From contig BCKK01000002.1 of the NCBI GenBank assembly GCA_001600615.1, positions 2,634,809 through 2,698,808 of the forward strand: 64,000 nt of DNA, read 5' to 3'. Position 1 is the stretch's first letter. Each line of letters opens with the position of its first letter. The notes under the pieces were generated by a model that did no database searches, was not told where the DNA came from, and saw nothing but the letters and a program-made list of their open reading frames with translations. The stretch comes from Dioszegia crocea. Its lineage: Eukaryota; Basidiomycota; Tremellomycetes; Tremellales; Bulleribasidiaceae. Below, in pieces: positions 34,554-44,977 of the stretch. Position numbers and translations under genes: made by a program.

Positions 34554-35405
34554 TCACTTCTCCATGTTCGCATCTGATATGCGTCCCTGCCCTGTGTCCT
34601 CGACACGTCGCGCAGTTTGATAGTGCGACCTCGTCGCCTCGACGACTTGGCTCATCTCATGCCCTTGCTCACTTCCTGTCCGCAAGGGTATACCCCCGCT
34701 CACCACCCCCATCCCCTCCATCTGCGCCGCCGCGTAACTTGGGATGACCCCAACATCCACCTCAGACACCACTTCACTTGGCGCGGGAACCTCACCACGA
34801 GCGAGCAGTGTCGAGCCTCTCTCCTCGCCATACTTCGGCAGCGCCTCATTCTGCGCAATGATCCCGTCCTCGACATCGACATCGCCCGTACCCCTACCCC
34901 GCGCCGGATTTCCGCGCCCTCGAGGTGCCGAGACGGCCTCCTCATCTCGTGCGTCTGGTCGGCTGGAGCGATAGTCGAGAGCCTCGGCGTAGGTGGGTGG
35001 TCGACCGATGAGCCATGGAGGCAAAGCTGGATGATGGGCTGGAACAGGGAAGAAGAGGCGATAGATGAAGAGGAGTTGTCTGATTGCAAGTAGAGTCACA
35101 ATGATCATGCTGAGCCCATTAGCTATCTCTAGCAGCAGAACAGTATGAACTTACGCGAGGACGAAGAAAGCGCTGACTGTTGGACCTCCTCGATGTCCAA
35201 TGGAGACAGCCAGCCCTGCTACCAGACCGATGGATATCCCACATAAAATCAAGGCATAGATGATGTTCTTTGGGTGCTTTCGAAGTACCAGTATGAATCG
35301 GGACTGCCTTGGGCTCGTACCAGACGCTACGTTCGCTGGTGTCTGGGGCTGTGTATGAGCGGGGCGAACATTGAAGATGTAAGATAAGGTCGAGGAGCGT
35401 GACAT
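34554..35405 (-). CDS. Orphan two-helix membrane protein with PPxY motif, copy A
   Basis: Two exons (35155..35405, 34554..35109) give 268 aa. Two hydrophobic helices lie near residues 48-70 (IIYALILCGISIGLVAGLAV) and 80-105 (FFVLAMIIVTLLAIRQLLFI), separated by a short loop. After the second helix comes LPPWLIGRPPTYAEAL, which holds a PPTY (PPxY) site, then VEDGIIAQNEALPKYGEERG and STLLAR, with a second LPKY site. PPxY motifs bind WW domains of Nedd4/Rsp5 ubiquitin ligases, so the C-terminal tail is probably cytosolic and may recruit Rsp5. I do not recognise the family. The next upstream gene is a clear paralogue with the same exon structure. The start is the first ATG before the Ser-rich N-terminal stretch. 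Confidence 0.75.
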
Positions 35406-35706
35406 CGTCTGATGACACTTGGCGACAGGACACCTGAGGCTGCAGTCCCTCGATACTAGCCTGTAGGCTCGCGTCGGTGGTAGTCTTATAGGGGATCCTG
35501 GTAAATAGAGGCTAGAAGTACGATGGAGGGGTTAGATGGAGTGGGTGGCGAACGTTCGACTTTGGCTTGATGCGCCAAGTCGGAGGCTAAGAGCTAGGCA
35601 CAAAGACAGGGTCACTTGAGCCTTAGCCACTGACTGCAAGACATAGGGCTACATGTGCTGTGGATCTCAGATTGAGATGTCAAGCTGCAAGACAAAAACA
35701 AGCTAT
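35406..35706. other. Intergenic between the two PPxY membrane genes
   Basis: These 301 bp are the upstream side of copy A and the 3' side of copy B. I see no further ORF or repeat. Confidence 0.45.
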
Positions 35707-36785
35707 CTAACTCCGATTTCTATCTTCTAGCCTTACTTCCTCCCATCGCTCCTTCTCATCCCCATCGCCCTCGGCTCTACGGCTGGGTTGATCCGTCTCT
35801 ACGGGCAAAGCGCCAGTCTGCAATCTCCTCGCCTCTGTAATCTGCCTCATCTCAGACTCCCTCTCTTCTCTCAGCTGTGATTCCCCAGGGACCTCTCGGG
35901 CCCCTGCCGTCCGACCCTCCGCTTGGTCCGCCGCTACCACAGGGACATGCGCTGCAGGCTGTACCGCTACACCGTTCTCCTGGGCAACATTCCCTCCCCT
36001 GCTCTGACTCCGAGCGAGCAATGTAGACCCCATCTCTTCCCCGTACTTGGGCAAATTCTCGTTCTGCGCAATGTATCCGTCCTCCACATCACCCGTGCCA
36101 CGATTACCGCTGCTGCGCAATGCCTCACGATAGGTTGGCGGTCGTCCGACCAGCCACGGAGGTAGACTGGGAGCTTGGTTAGGGGTGGGTGGACGAAGAA
36201 GTCGAGCGAGGAAGATGATCTGTCGACCGGCCAAGATGAAGATAATGATCAGACTGAAGTAGGTCAGCACCCATTCACATTGGTCCCCACCATTTATCCT
36301 TAAACTTACAGAACAACAAAAAGGCCATTGACAACCAATCCCCCTCTGTACCCATCACGATTCCTCGGTCCCACATTAAGGTATACCGCCCATCCAGCGA
36401 TCGCACCGATGAAGAGGACAACAAGGACCGAGACATATGCGATGTTTCGGGGATGTTGCCGGGCCAGCTGTTTGAGCGAGGGTCGGGGTGGTGTAGGGGG
36501 AGTAGGGGTAGCTGCGAAGGGTGGAGGTGCTTGAGAGGGGGGTTCGACGACTGTAGGGGTGGAGGATAGGGTAGAGAATCTAGATGATCGGCGCTGTCGA
36601 TCGCGATCAGATGCCCTCTGCCGTTCTCGACGTAATCGATCAATATGTAACTCCATGCCGCCTTCGACTGGAGGTGTGGGTGTGATAGGCGCTCGAGAGG
36701 TGGGTACTCGGGCTAGGTCGAGCATTGTGATGTCTGAGACTCGACGATCACGGTCGTCACGCTGAGAATTTGGGTTTGAGAACAT
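35707..36785 (-). CDS. Orphan two-helix membrane protein with PPxY motif, copy B
   Basis: Two exons (36310..36785, 35707..36253) give 340 aa. The N-terminal 105 residues are charged and Ser/Pro-rich. Helix 1 is IAYVSVLVVLFIGAIAGWAV and helix 2 is GLFVVLLIIIFILAGRQIIF. The tail carries LPPWLVGRPPTYREAL (PPTY), then DVEDGYIAQNENLPKYGEEM and GSTLLAR, nearly the same order and spacing as copy A. The single intron falls within helix 2 in both copies, with the same phase (two bases of the split codon before the donor). The family is unknown to me. PPxY plus two helices suggests a membrane adaptor for an Rsp5-type ubiquitin ligase, which is inference. The C-terminal tail is acidic and Arg-rich, with no further motif. 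Confidence 0.75.
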
Positions 36786-37360
36786 TTCTCAATGACTTCA
36801 AGGTCAAGGTGTTCACGAGTTGGTAGATTATTTGCTAGAGATATGGATGGTGATAGATGACAGTGATTACTTCGCTGCTGGTCGTTTGGACAGCATCTGC
36901 GTCATTTAATTTGCGTAGCTTGGTGTTGGCTTGGTATGGTAGCGTCGATGAGTGGAGGTGGGTGGCAAATGGAAATTGACTTCGAAGGCCGAGTTCCGAA
37001 GGCCGAGAACTCGGCCGTAAGCGCCGAGAGACTTGGCTGTGGCTGTGGAGTGGAGGGGCATCATGAGCATGCCAGACCTGTGTATATAGTTAGTGGGTGA
37101 TTGGCTGGCAAGCGGAGCTAATACCTGATGCGCAGCTCAACAAGTTGTGCACAGTATTTCACACACATTTATGGCTCGGGGCAACTTCATGAAATAGGTT
37201 TAGCCCAGGCTGACTCTGCTGCTGGGTGGCGAAGATCTGGATGCCTGCGACTAGGTATCCTGTCAACATGTCCTAATCCGCATGGTGCATTCCGAACCAA
37301 GATCTGCACAAGACAAGACACAGATAATCCCCCCGGGCCCGTCGTAGCCTTCATCCATTA
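36786..37360. promoter_or_regulatory. Upstream region of copy B with a GGCCGAG repeat cluster
   Basis: This 575-bp region holds the promoter of copy B and the 3' side of the Zn2Cys6 gene. At 36981..37016 the heptamer GGCCGAG occurs twice (36987..36993, 37001..37007), followed by its inverse CTCGGCC (37010..37016). A related CGCCGAG lies at 37022..37028. The two direct copies lie inside near-identical CGAAGGCCGAG units. The pattern resembles a paired binding site for a CGG-type regulator. Confidence 0.5.
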
Positions 37361-40300
37361 CTACCACGCCTCGGCTCCAACATCCGCCGAGTCAGGCAGA
37401 GTGAATTGATAAGAGCCTGAAGGTAAGAACATATTGGCGAGTCTGATACGTCAGCTACAGGTCTGAGGCACGCGCGCGCGAGAGCGAGAGACGTACTCTG
37501 GAGGTAAGAACAGTGAGTCTGATCCATCTGCCGGCAGGCCCAAATCCGCAAAGTTCTCCCAAATCAGCCTGGGTCCTGCAATAAAGCCCAAAGACAAAGA
37601 AACTCACGCCGTCCTGGAGCCAGACAGGTAGATTACTCGGACTGAATTCAGTTGGCCAAGAGAAATTCTCAAGCTCCTGATCGAAATTCCAGTTACCCAT
37701 CCCGCCCAGATCCGTCCCGTCCCCTGCCGTCCCCGATTGGGGTAGGGTGAGAAGACTGTCCAACCCTCCATGCCCGCCGTTGAACATGCTGAATGCGTTC
37801 GGGTCAAGCGGAAGGTTATCGCCTTGTTGACCAGGTGCCAGTCGGGGCGTGCCGGGTACGGTGGAGAGCACGCCAGTCTTGCGTCGGAGGCTGGACAGCA
37901 TTAGGCGGAGGGTGAGGGCGTATCGCTCGGCAAAACATTCGTTGGCGAGCATGTGGGATACTTCGGACACTTCATGGATGAGGATAGGCATCGATACAGA
38001 TTGGGGATATAGGAGAGCCCTGTTGTCAGTTACGACTCGAGGTGTAGACTCACATTTTCAACAGGAAGATCGCTGCGAAAGCAACCGACACAAGCTGGTC
38101 ATGAGTAGCGACTGACATCAGCTAGAGTACAAGGCCTGACTTACACTTCAAATGTTGCCGGAAATTCGGAGATCTGAGGTAAATCTCCAAGCATCTCTGC
38201 GCGGCATCTTTCGCCTGGAACGCTAATTCTCGCGAGTCGCCCGCCAGATTGTCCCACTGCACTCCTCTGAGAGCGACACAGACTGTCCATAGTTGAGCAT
38301 GGACCATCTCGGCCTCAAGCAATTTGACAAGGACGTGATCCTCGTCGTATCGCTGTCGATGTGCTGCGAGCCATTCCCGATGCCATTCTTGAAGATCCCC
38401 GAAAATGCGCCGAACGAAGGAGATTGTTTGGGTATCGACTCGTCCGTGTAAAGGATTCAGGTGTTCGACGACACGTACTGATTGTCAGCGCTCAATCCAG
38501 CCTGAGGCCAGCGGTACTCACCTCGGAGATTGACAAGCTCGATACTAGCTACCAGACGGATATCGGTATCGGACGCCATTCGGTGTGTTCTTTCATCAGC
38601 CAGGCTAGGCTGACAAACTCACAATAAGATCCGAGCATGCTTCACGGAAGACTCATCCCGCAGCAGCATCGGCTTCCCAGTCCCAAGGCTGACACTACAT
38701 CGTCAGGCTGATCAATCGTGAACGACTTACAGATGATCGTGGAGATAGCAATTCATCCATATTCTGGCAGACACGACTGCCGTCAGCTCCGCCTTACATC
38801 AATAAACTCACCAAGATCCCGCTCCTCGGTATCCGTCCTGCTCATTGTCCCGTCTGCGACCTTATCCAGCGCCTTATGCAGATTCATATCTAACGCCATT
38901 CGGAGTGCGTGTCTGATTATCAGACGTTGGCTTAGCGTTCAACTCACCCGCAAGGTAACCATCCATTCTGCGACCATACACTTAGTATCAACATCGCCAT
39001 CGCCGCTTCTTTTCTGACGATAGGTCCAAAAAGCGTGCTCCGAGCGATACCCTGCGCCTCCTCCAAGCACGCATGGAAAGTCTGAGAGAGGCGTCCGTTT
39101 CCTGCTCTAATCTTGGCGGCAACAGCCAGGAGACCATTGGTCGAGAATGGTGTACGCTCAATATACGTTTCGTACGTGTCGTACGATTTGTCCCAGAGGG
39201 GGACAAAGTAGTGACACCCGGTAAAGAAGCTGGATTGTCAGCAAGTACATTTGACTAAACTTACAGATCCCATAATTCCCTTGCTTCAGCCTCTGAAACG
39301 AGGTTTTTGGTGACCACATCCGGGAAAGGGTTGCGAGGCGTAGGATCCGGTTTCGTCTTTTTGCGTACTCGAAGATGAATGTGATTACCGTCAAAGTTGA
39401 CTTGTTTCCGTTTCCGAGACCTGCCCCGGTCTCCCTCTTCCTCGTTCCCTGAGATGAGGGCGATATCTCCCGAGTCCTCGGCTGCAAGACCCGCTGCGTG
39501 TTTCGCTGCATCGGCTAGGGTTTCAAGGGCCTGAATAGGCGCTGTGAGGGATCCTTGGGGCAACGCTCCGGTCGAACCGACAGAGTGGGAGGATGACGAA
39601 CGAGAGTGTCGGGAATGTGCAGGGGAACCTGGCGCCGAGTTGAGAGGGATCACTCCGTATGTCCCAAATTCATGATTCTGGTCGAGTCAGCTTGAGTGGA
39701 CAACAACGAGGTCTGAGCTTACAGGTGGCTTAAATCCTGGCAGCTTGGGAAATGGACCTGATGCAGTCGAGCGGGAGGGGAGCGAAGCTTGACCAGTCGC
39801 ACGGTTCTGCGGTGACATCTGACTGAAGGAGCCGAATGCTGAGGGCGGCGATACCGAGCTCGAGTTAAATATGCTTGCTGTCGATACTGCGCCGTCATTC
39901 GGCACAAGGACACCGGTATTAGGGAGCATGGTCAAGATTCGGTTCAACTGAGACATGAGCATCAGACTGGAATCCATACGTACAGCTCCATGTATGGCAT
40001 GCTGGCCATGGGCGAGATCAGCGACGGTTTGTTCCAAACGATGCACACGTCTGTCGTCAGTACTTTCCAAATTTCAAACTCACCCTTCCGCTTCAGTCGG
40101 AAACACTTCGCTCGCTCCTACGCTCACGTTCCTTCCCCTGGAGCCCACTTTCTCCATAGGCTTCTCAAAGACGCAAGAAATTCCATTCGTCAGACATCGC
40201 TTGCACGACTGGCTTGTCCCTGTGGGATCCCCTTCACAACGATTCTTGCCCCTACGACCTGGTCATCAGCATAGATCTCTTGATCAGTTCCTTGAGACTC

Positions 40301-40624
40301 ACAAGCTACACAAGCTTTACTGCCTCGCTTCTGAGGCATACCTCCCCCAGCACCCTGTCCAGAACCATCTTCAACCTTAGCTCCAGCTCCAGTGTTCGAC
40401 GGGCTTCGATCCTGTCCAAATGACATCCTGGAACCTTCCGCGGAGCGCTGTAGCAGCAGATTAAGCGATGAGGGAGCAGAGGGTCCACGATTGGATCCCG
40501 CAAACATCGGAGATGGGCCGTCGTGTAGCATGTTGTGAGGCGAAGTGTTGACATTATTGGTTCCTGACGACGAAGCGTAGTGCTGATGGAGGGCCGAAGT
40601 CATATACGGCGGCCTATAGTCCAT
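37361..40624 (-). CDS. Zn2Cys6 transcription factor with fungal-specific regulatory domain
   Basis: Fifteen exons (40303..40624, 40084..40258, 39984..40050, 39723..39947, 39265..39677, 38948..39229, 38812..38912, 38731..38776, 38623..38694, 38522..38589, 38145..38477, 38054..38111, 37608..38019, 37497..37555, 37361..37442) give 904 aa. The DNA-binding cluster at about residues 102-134 is KACVACRRGKNRCEGD..., with six Cys in C2-C6-C10-C2-C6-C spacing, interrupted by intron 1. A short coiled linker follows (RVHRLEQTVADLAHG), then an NLS-like RSRKRKQV. The middle region holds FFTGCHYFVPLWDKSYDTYE, ALRMALDMNLHKAL and ARIWMNCYLHDH, typical of the fungal transcription factor domain. The protein ends PDSADVGAEAW. 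The target genes cannot be read from sequence. Exon-by-exon phases are consistent, though some small exons are less certain. Confidence 0.87.
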
Positions 40625-41191
40625 CTTGCCTCTTCTGAGTTGCTCTAGCTGAGATATGGATGATTATAGAGGTAGATTGTCGAGTCCAATGCAAGAGCAT
40701 ACCTTACCAAGACAGACAACCCTCAGTCCACCCCGGCGAGCCCCGCCAAATACGGCTCCGGGTCGGAGGCCGGCTCAACCCGGCCCGGCCAAACGCGCAA
40801 ATCCGGCTTCGGCATCTTCTCGGCAGCAGCCTCGTTGTACATCCGCGGGTATATCCACCGCATGTTGGCGTATGTAGCCACCCATGTTCTTGCGGCAGTG
40901 ATACATCATTCTTCCAGAGCGCGAGGGTGCCTATGCGCAGGATGGAGTCCTTACCCTTGAAGTTCAAGCCAGTGTCAAGATTTGCTCTGCCTTCCGGTAA
41001 GCAAGGGGCATCATTCTGCCCCGCCATGACCCTAGTCACTCCGTGCTCGACTCACCTGATCTCGCTCGCTCTCCTTTATGCCCCACAGATCCTTTATATC
41101 TCAATTCCCCCTTCTCGTATGCACTCTAGGGCCATTACTGAGTACTCACCAGTATCGCCACTGACAGTCTCACTAACACACATGATCAATA
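40625..41191. promoter_or_regulatory. Region upstream of the Zn2Cys6 gene
   Basis: These 567 bp start at the Zn2Cys6 start codon and run to the possible small gene. Two overlapping plus-strand open frames exist (73 and 194 codons). They have mixed codon use and no recognisable motif, so I treat them as chance. The stretch is probably the promoter of the transcription factor. Confidence 0.45.
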
Positions 41192-41570
41192 ATGGGCCAA
41201 CATCAAGCACGTCCTCAAGCTCAATACTGCCATCAACGCAATGACGGGAACGGTCCCTTGTTTGGGGGCCACTATCCGGGCGATTTCTCCCTGAGAGTGA
41301 GTGGGCAGGCAGGGTCTCTTCCTCATTCGCGTCCCCGATAGCATCCTGACTGATAAGTGCAGCGACAACCGCAAGCAGACTACAACAAAGCCCTTCCATC
41401 CGTCCCTGATCCACGCAATGTACGCTTTGGCAATGCGCCTCCGTGAGTTACTTTGCCATGGTGCTAGAGCTGCGCTGATGACCAGCGCATGGGAGTTCCA
41501 TCGCAATGCCCCTACTTGGGACAACACCGCCAACACGAGGCAGTGTAATACTGGCGGCGTCGCGAGGTGA
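41192..41570 (+). CDS. Possible small gene, 89 aa, unrecognised
   Basis: Three exons (41192..41296, 41363..41442, 41486..41570) join in frame to 89 aa beginning MGQHQARPQAQYCHQRNDGN. Both introns show the grammar of neighbouring genes: GTGAGT donors, CTGAC/CTGAT branch sites and CAG acceptors 8-12 nt further on, with lengths of 66 and 43 nt. The product is rich in Gln, Asn, Pro and His. It contains DYNKALPSVPDPRNVRFGNA and has no signal peptide, membrane helix or known domain. Single-exon reading frames here are too short to call a gene, so the case rests on the two well-formed introns. It might instead be a spliced noncoding RNA, or the 3' part of a longer gene whose first exons lie in the upstream region. 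Confidence 0.42.
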
Positions 41571-41935
41571 CGCATGGCGGCCGCTCCCTTGGCTATTGTA
41601 CTTATATATGTCGTGTGTATCGATAGGCTCTTTCTGTGATGATCTTCACTCAGCCGCCCTCGCCGATGACTCCTCTGTAGCCCTCTTGTACGCCCTCGAG
41701 CTGTAATGCATCTGTTGTATGGGAAGTACCACGTGAGCATGTTTCAGATGATAGATCTGCGGTGCGATCGGGATTCGGGGGGACGCGAAGGGCGTGAGGG
41801 ACGAGTGCGTGCAAAGTGCGTGTGAAACGCATCTTTGCCTCATCAACCAACATGCTTGTCGTCATGCCCTATCGGGGTACCCTAAAATAGCATGATGCTC
41901 TGCCATCTCTCATTGAATCACCTCTTACATCCACC
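41571..41935. promoter_or_regulatory. Upstream region of the TRK gene
   Basis: These 365 bp precede the transporter start codon. No ORF or repeat is convincing. Sequence just before the ATG is AT- and C-rich, as expected for a 5' UTR. Confidence 0.45.
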
Positions 41936-44474
41936 ATGAACAAAATCCGACAGCAGATAGCTGGCCATGTCCGCCAACTTCACTGGAACTTCTTCCGGAT
42001 CCATCTCGCCAGCTTCACCTTGATCCCCCTCATTTTCTCTGGCATCCTCTACGCAGGGAACGGTGGCTCTACTGGAAATGCCTCAGGAAGCACCCAGCTC
42101 GGTATACAGCATGTCGATTATGTTGATTGCTTGTTTATGGCCTATTCTGCCATGACGTGAGTTCTGACCTGAACAGCTTAAGTAGCGCGTGCTGATCATC
42201 AGAACAACCGGCTTGGTCACTGTCAAGTAAGCAATCATCATACGAAAGCTGATGGCAGCATATCTGCCTTGCAGCCCTTTCAACAAGCACTCCTCTTCTT
42301 CCTTGCCGTCATTGGCGACACGTCCCTCGTCGCCCTGCTCATGGTCCTCGTCAGGAAACGGTACTTCCGGGTCCACTGTCAGAACCTACTCGCCAACGAC
42401 AAGATCCGGCGAATTGAGACCAATCACTTGCGGAGCGAAAAGCACCTCGGCCCCCGAATAGTTGAAACAGACCAGATCACCTCGCCTGTCCGGGTCGAGT
42501 TGTTGGATGACTATGTCCAAGAGCGCGTGCTCTCGACATCCCCAATTACGATACAACGCCTATCTACCCAGCAGGATGGGGCGAGTACGGCTGGTGTCAG
42601 TCTGGCTGCCGGTTCTCAGTTACACCGACGGACAACCCTCAGAGCTCGTACGCTCGGACACAAAACCGTCACCGTGGATATGAGGCAACACACCCATCAC
42701 CCCATTCCCTTGCCCGGCCGTCCTGTCCATTCCGGTATGGGCGGCTACCCTGTCTTTACGCGCTTGCTCCGATGGCTCATCATCAAACTTCACCTGCCGG
42801 CGCGGGACGAGCACTCTCTCACCTTGCTCACGCGGGAGACATCGGTCGAGACGGAGGATTGGGCAGATATGATCCGGCATCACGTTGGATCGTGGCTACC
42901 AGAGGGCTTCGGAGGGCTCGTCATTGGGCGTAATAGTCGCTTCTATACCGAGGAACTAGGAGATGAGGAATTGGAGCAGATCGGGGGCGTAGAATACCGG
43001 GCCCTGAGATTTCTGAGCTATTTTGTTGGATCAGTAAGTCTTCAACTCGCGCCATTGCTTATACCAGTACATCTTCCTATGTCAAATCCTCCCCTTCGTC
43101 ATATTGTCCATCTACTTCTCAGCGACATCCTACTGGTCTTCTGCTTTTCAAGCTTCGGCGGGTGTGCAGACTACCACCGTCAACCCGGTCTTTGCATCCC
43201 TCTTCTTCGCAAGCTCAGCCTACACTGGCAGCGGCTTCACCCTCACCGACCAGAGCATCGTCCCATTCTCAAACTGCTACCTGCTCATCTGGATCCTCAA
43301 CTTCACCATGCTATTCGGCAATCACGCATTTCCCATGATGCTCCGTCTGCTCATTTGGTCAGGGACCAAGATGGCGGGTAGCTCCGAGTTCAATCAGACA
43401 CTTCACTTCTTGCTGGATCATCCTCGCAGGTATGTGCGGCAGTTTCATCACCGCTGATAATCAGATGCTTTCTCTATCTCTTCCCAAGTCATCAGACTTG
43501 GTACCTCGTACTGGCACTGGTATCATTTATGTGAGTCGCGCGGCGAAAGATCCCGCTAATGGCCAGCCTCGTCGAGCTCTTCGGCTTCCTCGTCCTCAAT
43601 ATAGGCCTGCCAGTCTTGACGGACATTGGAAGCGACTGGCAGAGATTCTCTGAGGGCTGCTTGCAGACGCTGAGCGTGCGAGCTTCGGGATTTGGAATAG
43701 TCAATGTTTCCAGTCTCTCGCCGGCTACTCTGTACGTACTTAAGGTGTTCCATTGACTGACACAACAGATTCCTCTACGTGGTATGTCCATATATCAATT
43801 CCAAGTATGCCAAGTATCAGCTAATATCAGATTCTGATGTACGTCGCCATCTACCGTGAGTTGTCTGTATATCTGTTTGCAGGACTCCAGGCTGACTCCC
43901 AGCCATTGCGCTCTCAGTCCGAGCGACCAACGTGTACGAGGAGCAAGCATTGGGCGTCTTTGAAGCTCCAGAAAAGACGGAAGATTCGGCCGAGCCAACG
44001 CCCGATAGTCAGAAACCAGAGGGAAGCAAGGAGATCTTCAGGTATGCTCCTCCACACAGCGTTGGCCAGCAAGTAATTGACAAACTCAGTAAATACCTCA
44101 TGTTCCACCTTCGTCGCCAGCTCGCATTCGATATCTGGCCACTCGCTCTGGCCGTATTTGTCATTGCGTGCTTTGAGCGGAACAGACTCATGGGCTCCGA
44201 TACAAGCTCATGGTTCACCATCTTCCGAATCATCTTCGAGTGCACGTCAGGTTACTCCATGATTGGTATTTCGCTCGGAACGCCCAATAACAATTACTCG
44301 TTCTCGGGAGAGTTTACCGTCATGTCGAAGATCGTGGTAAGTTCGACTTCAAAATCAGTGCGGGGTCATCGCTCATCGTCCTAGGTGATCCTTGTCATGC
44401 TCAGAGGCAGACATCGTGGTCTGCCGGTTGCTATTGATCGGGCGGTAATGCTACCAAAGGCATTCTCAAGGTGA
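41936..44474 (+). CDS. TRK-family potassium transporter
   Basis: Eleven exons (41936..42156, 42203..42226, 42259..43033, 43068..43429, 43465..43530, 43567..43731, 43769..43781, 43831..43855, 43903..44041, 44090..44336, 44385..44474) give 708 aa. It is a plasma-membrane K+ uptake protein with four membrane-pore-membrane repeats. The four pore loops are recognisable, each with the selectivity Gly: AMTTTGLVTVN, SAYTGSGFTLTD, SVRASGFGIVNVSSL and CTSGYSMIGISLG. A long cytosolic loop of about 200 residues between repeats 1 and 2 is typical of fungal Trk1/Trk2, though shorter than in Saccharomyces. The C-terminal end VILVMLRGRHRGLPVAIDRA is also a Trk hallmark. Exons 7 (13 nt) and 8 (25 nt) are very short but restore the FLYVILMYVAIYPIALSVR helix. 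Trk1 versus Trk2 cannot be decided. Confidence 0.93.
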
Positions 44475-44977
44475 TAGATTGAAGCTCGGATGTGTAGCAA
44501 AGTTGTATATACGTGTAGATGCAAGCAATTAGAATTGACTGATCTATGGAGAATGCACGGCCGCAAAGACGGTGATGCATTGTTCGGTGTTTATCCGCTT
44601 GACGCATCATGCCCCGTGCGATTTCGTAGCGCGGACTCGATGGTCCAACCTGAGCGGCGTGCCATAACCACACAAAGATGTCAAATTCCCTACTCACGTT
44701 CGTACTCGCAATGAAGAGGCCAAGCTGAAGGCAGATCCAAGCTCGGATCTGCAACGGCGAGTGCAAGCGCACTGTCTAGAATGCAGCTGCATCGGTAGTC
44801 TTGCTATACGAGTGTGCCGATCCGGAACCACGTCGGGCAGGAGTGAGCCAATGACCAGTCAACTCACACATGCTCTGAGCTGACACATGACACATTGTGG
44901 TGGATATTACCCCGTCTCGACAGTAGGTCATTTCTGTTTATGCAGTAGAAGAGGTGCATGCTCGACCCGTGATACAC
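44475..44977. other. Convergent 3' region between the TRK gene and RBM25
   Basis: These 503 bp lie between two facing stop codons. I see no coding potential, repeat or structured RNA that I can support. Confidence 0.45.

Noticed and set aside
40660..41244. 194-codon plus-strand ORF in the Zn2Cys6 upstream region
   Set aside because: Codon use is mixed, no domain is visible, and it overlaps the better-supported small spliced gene in another frame.
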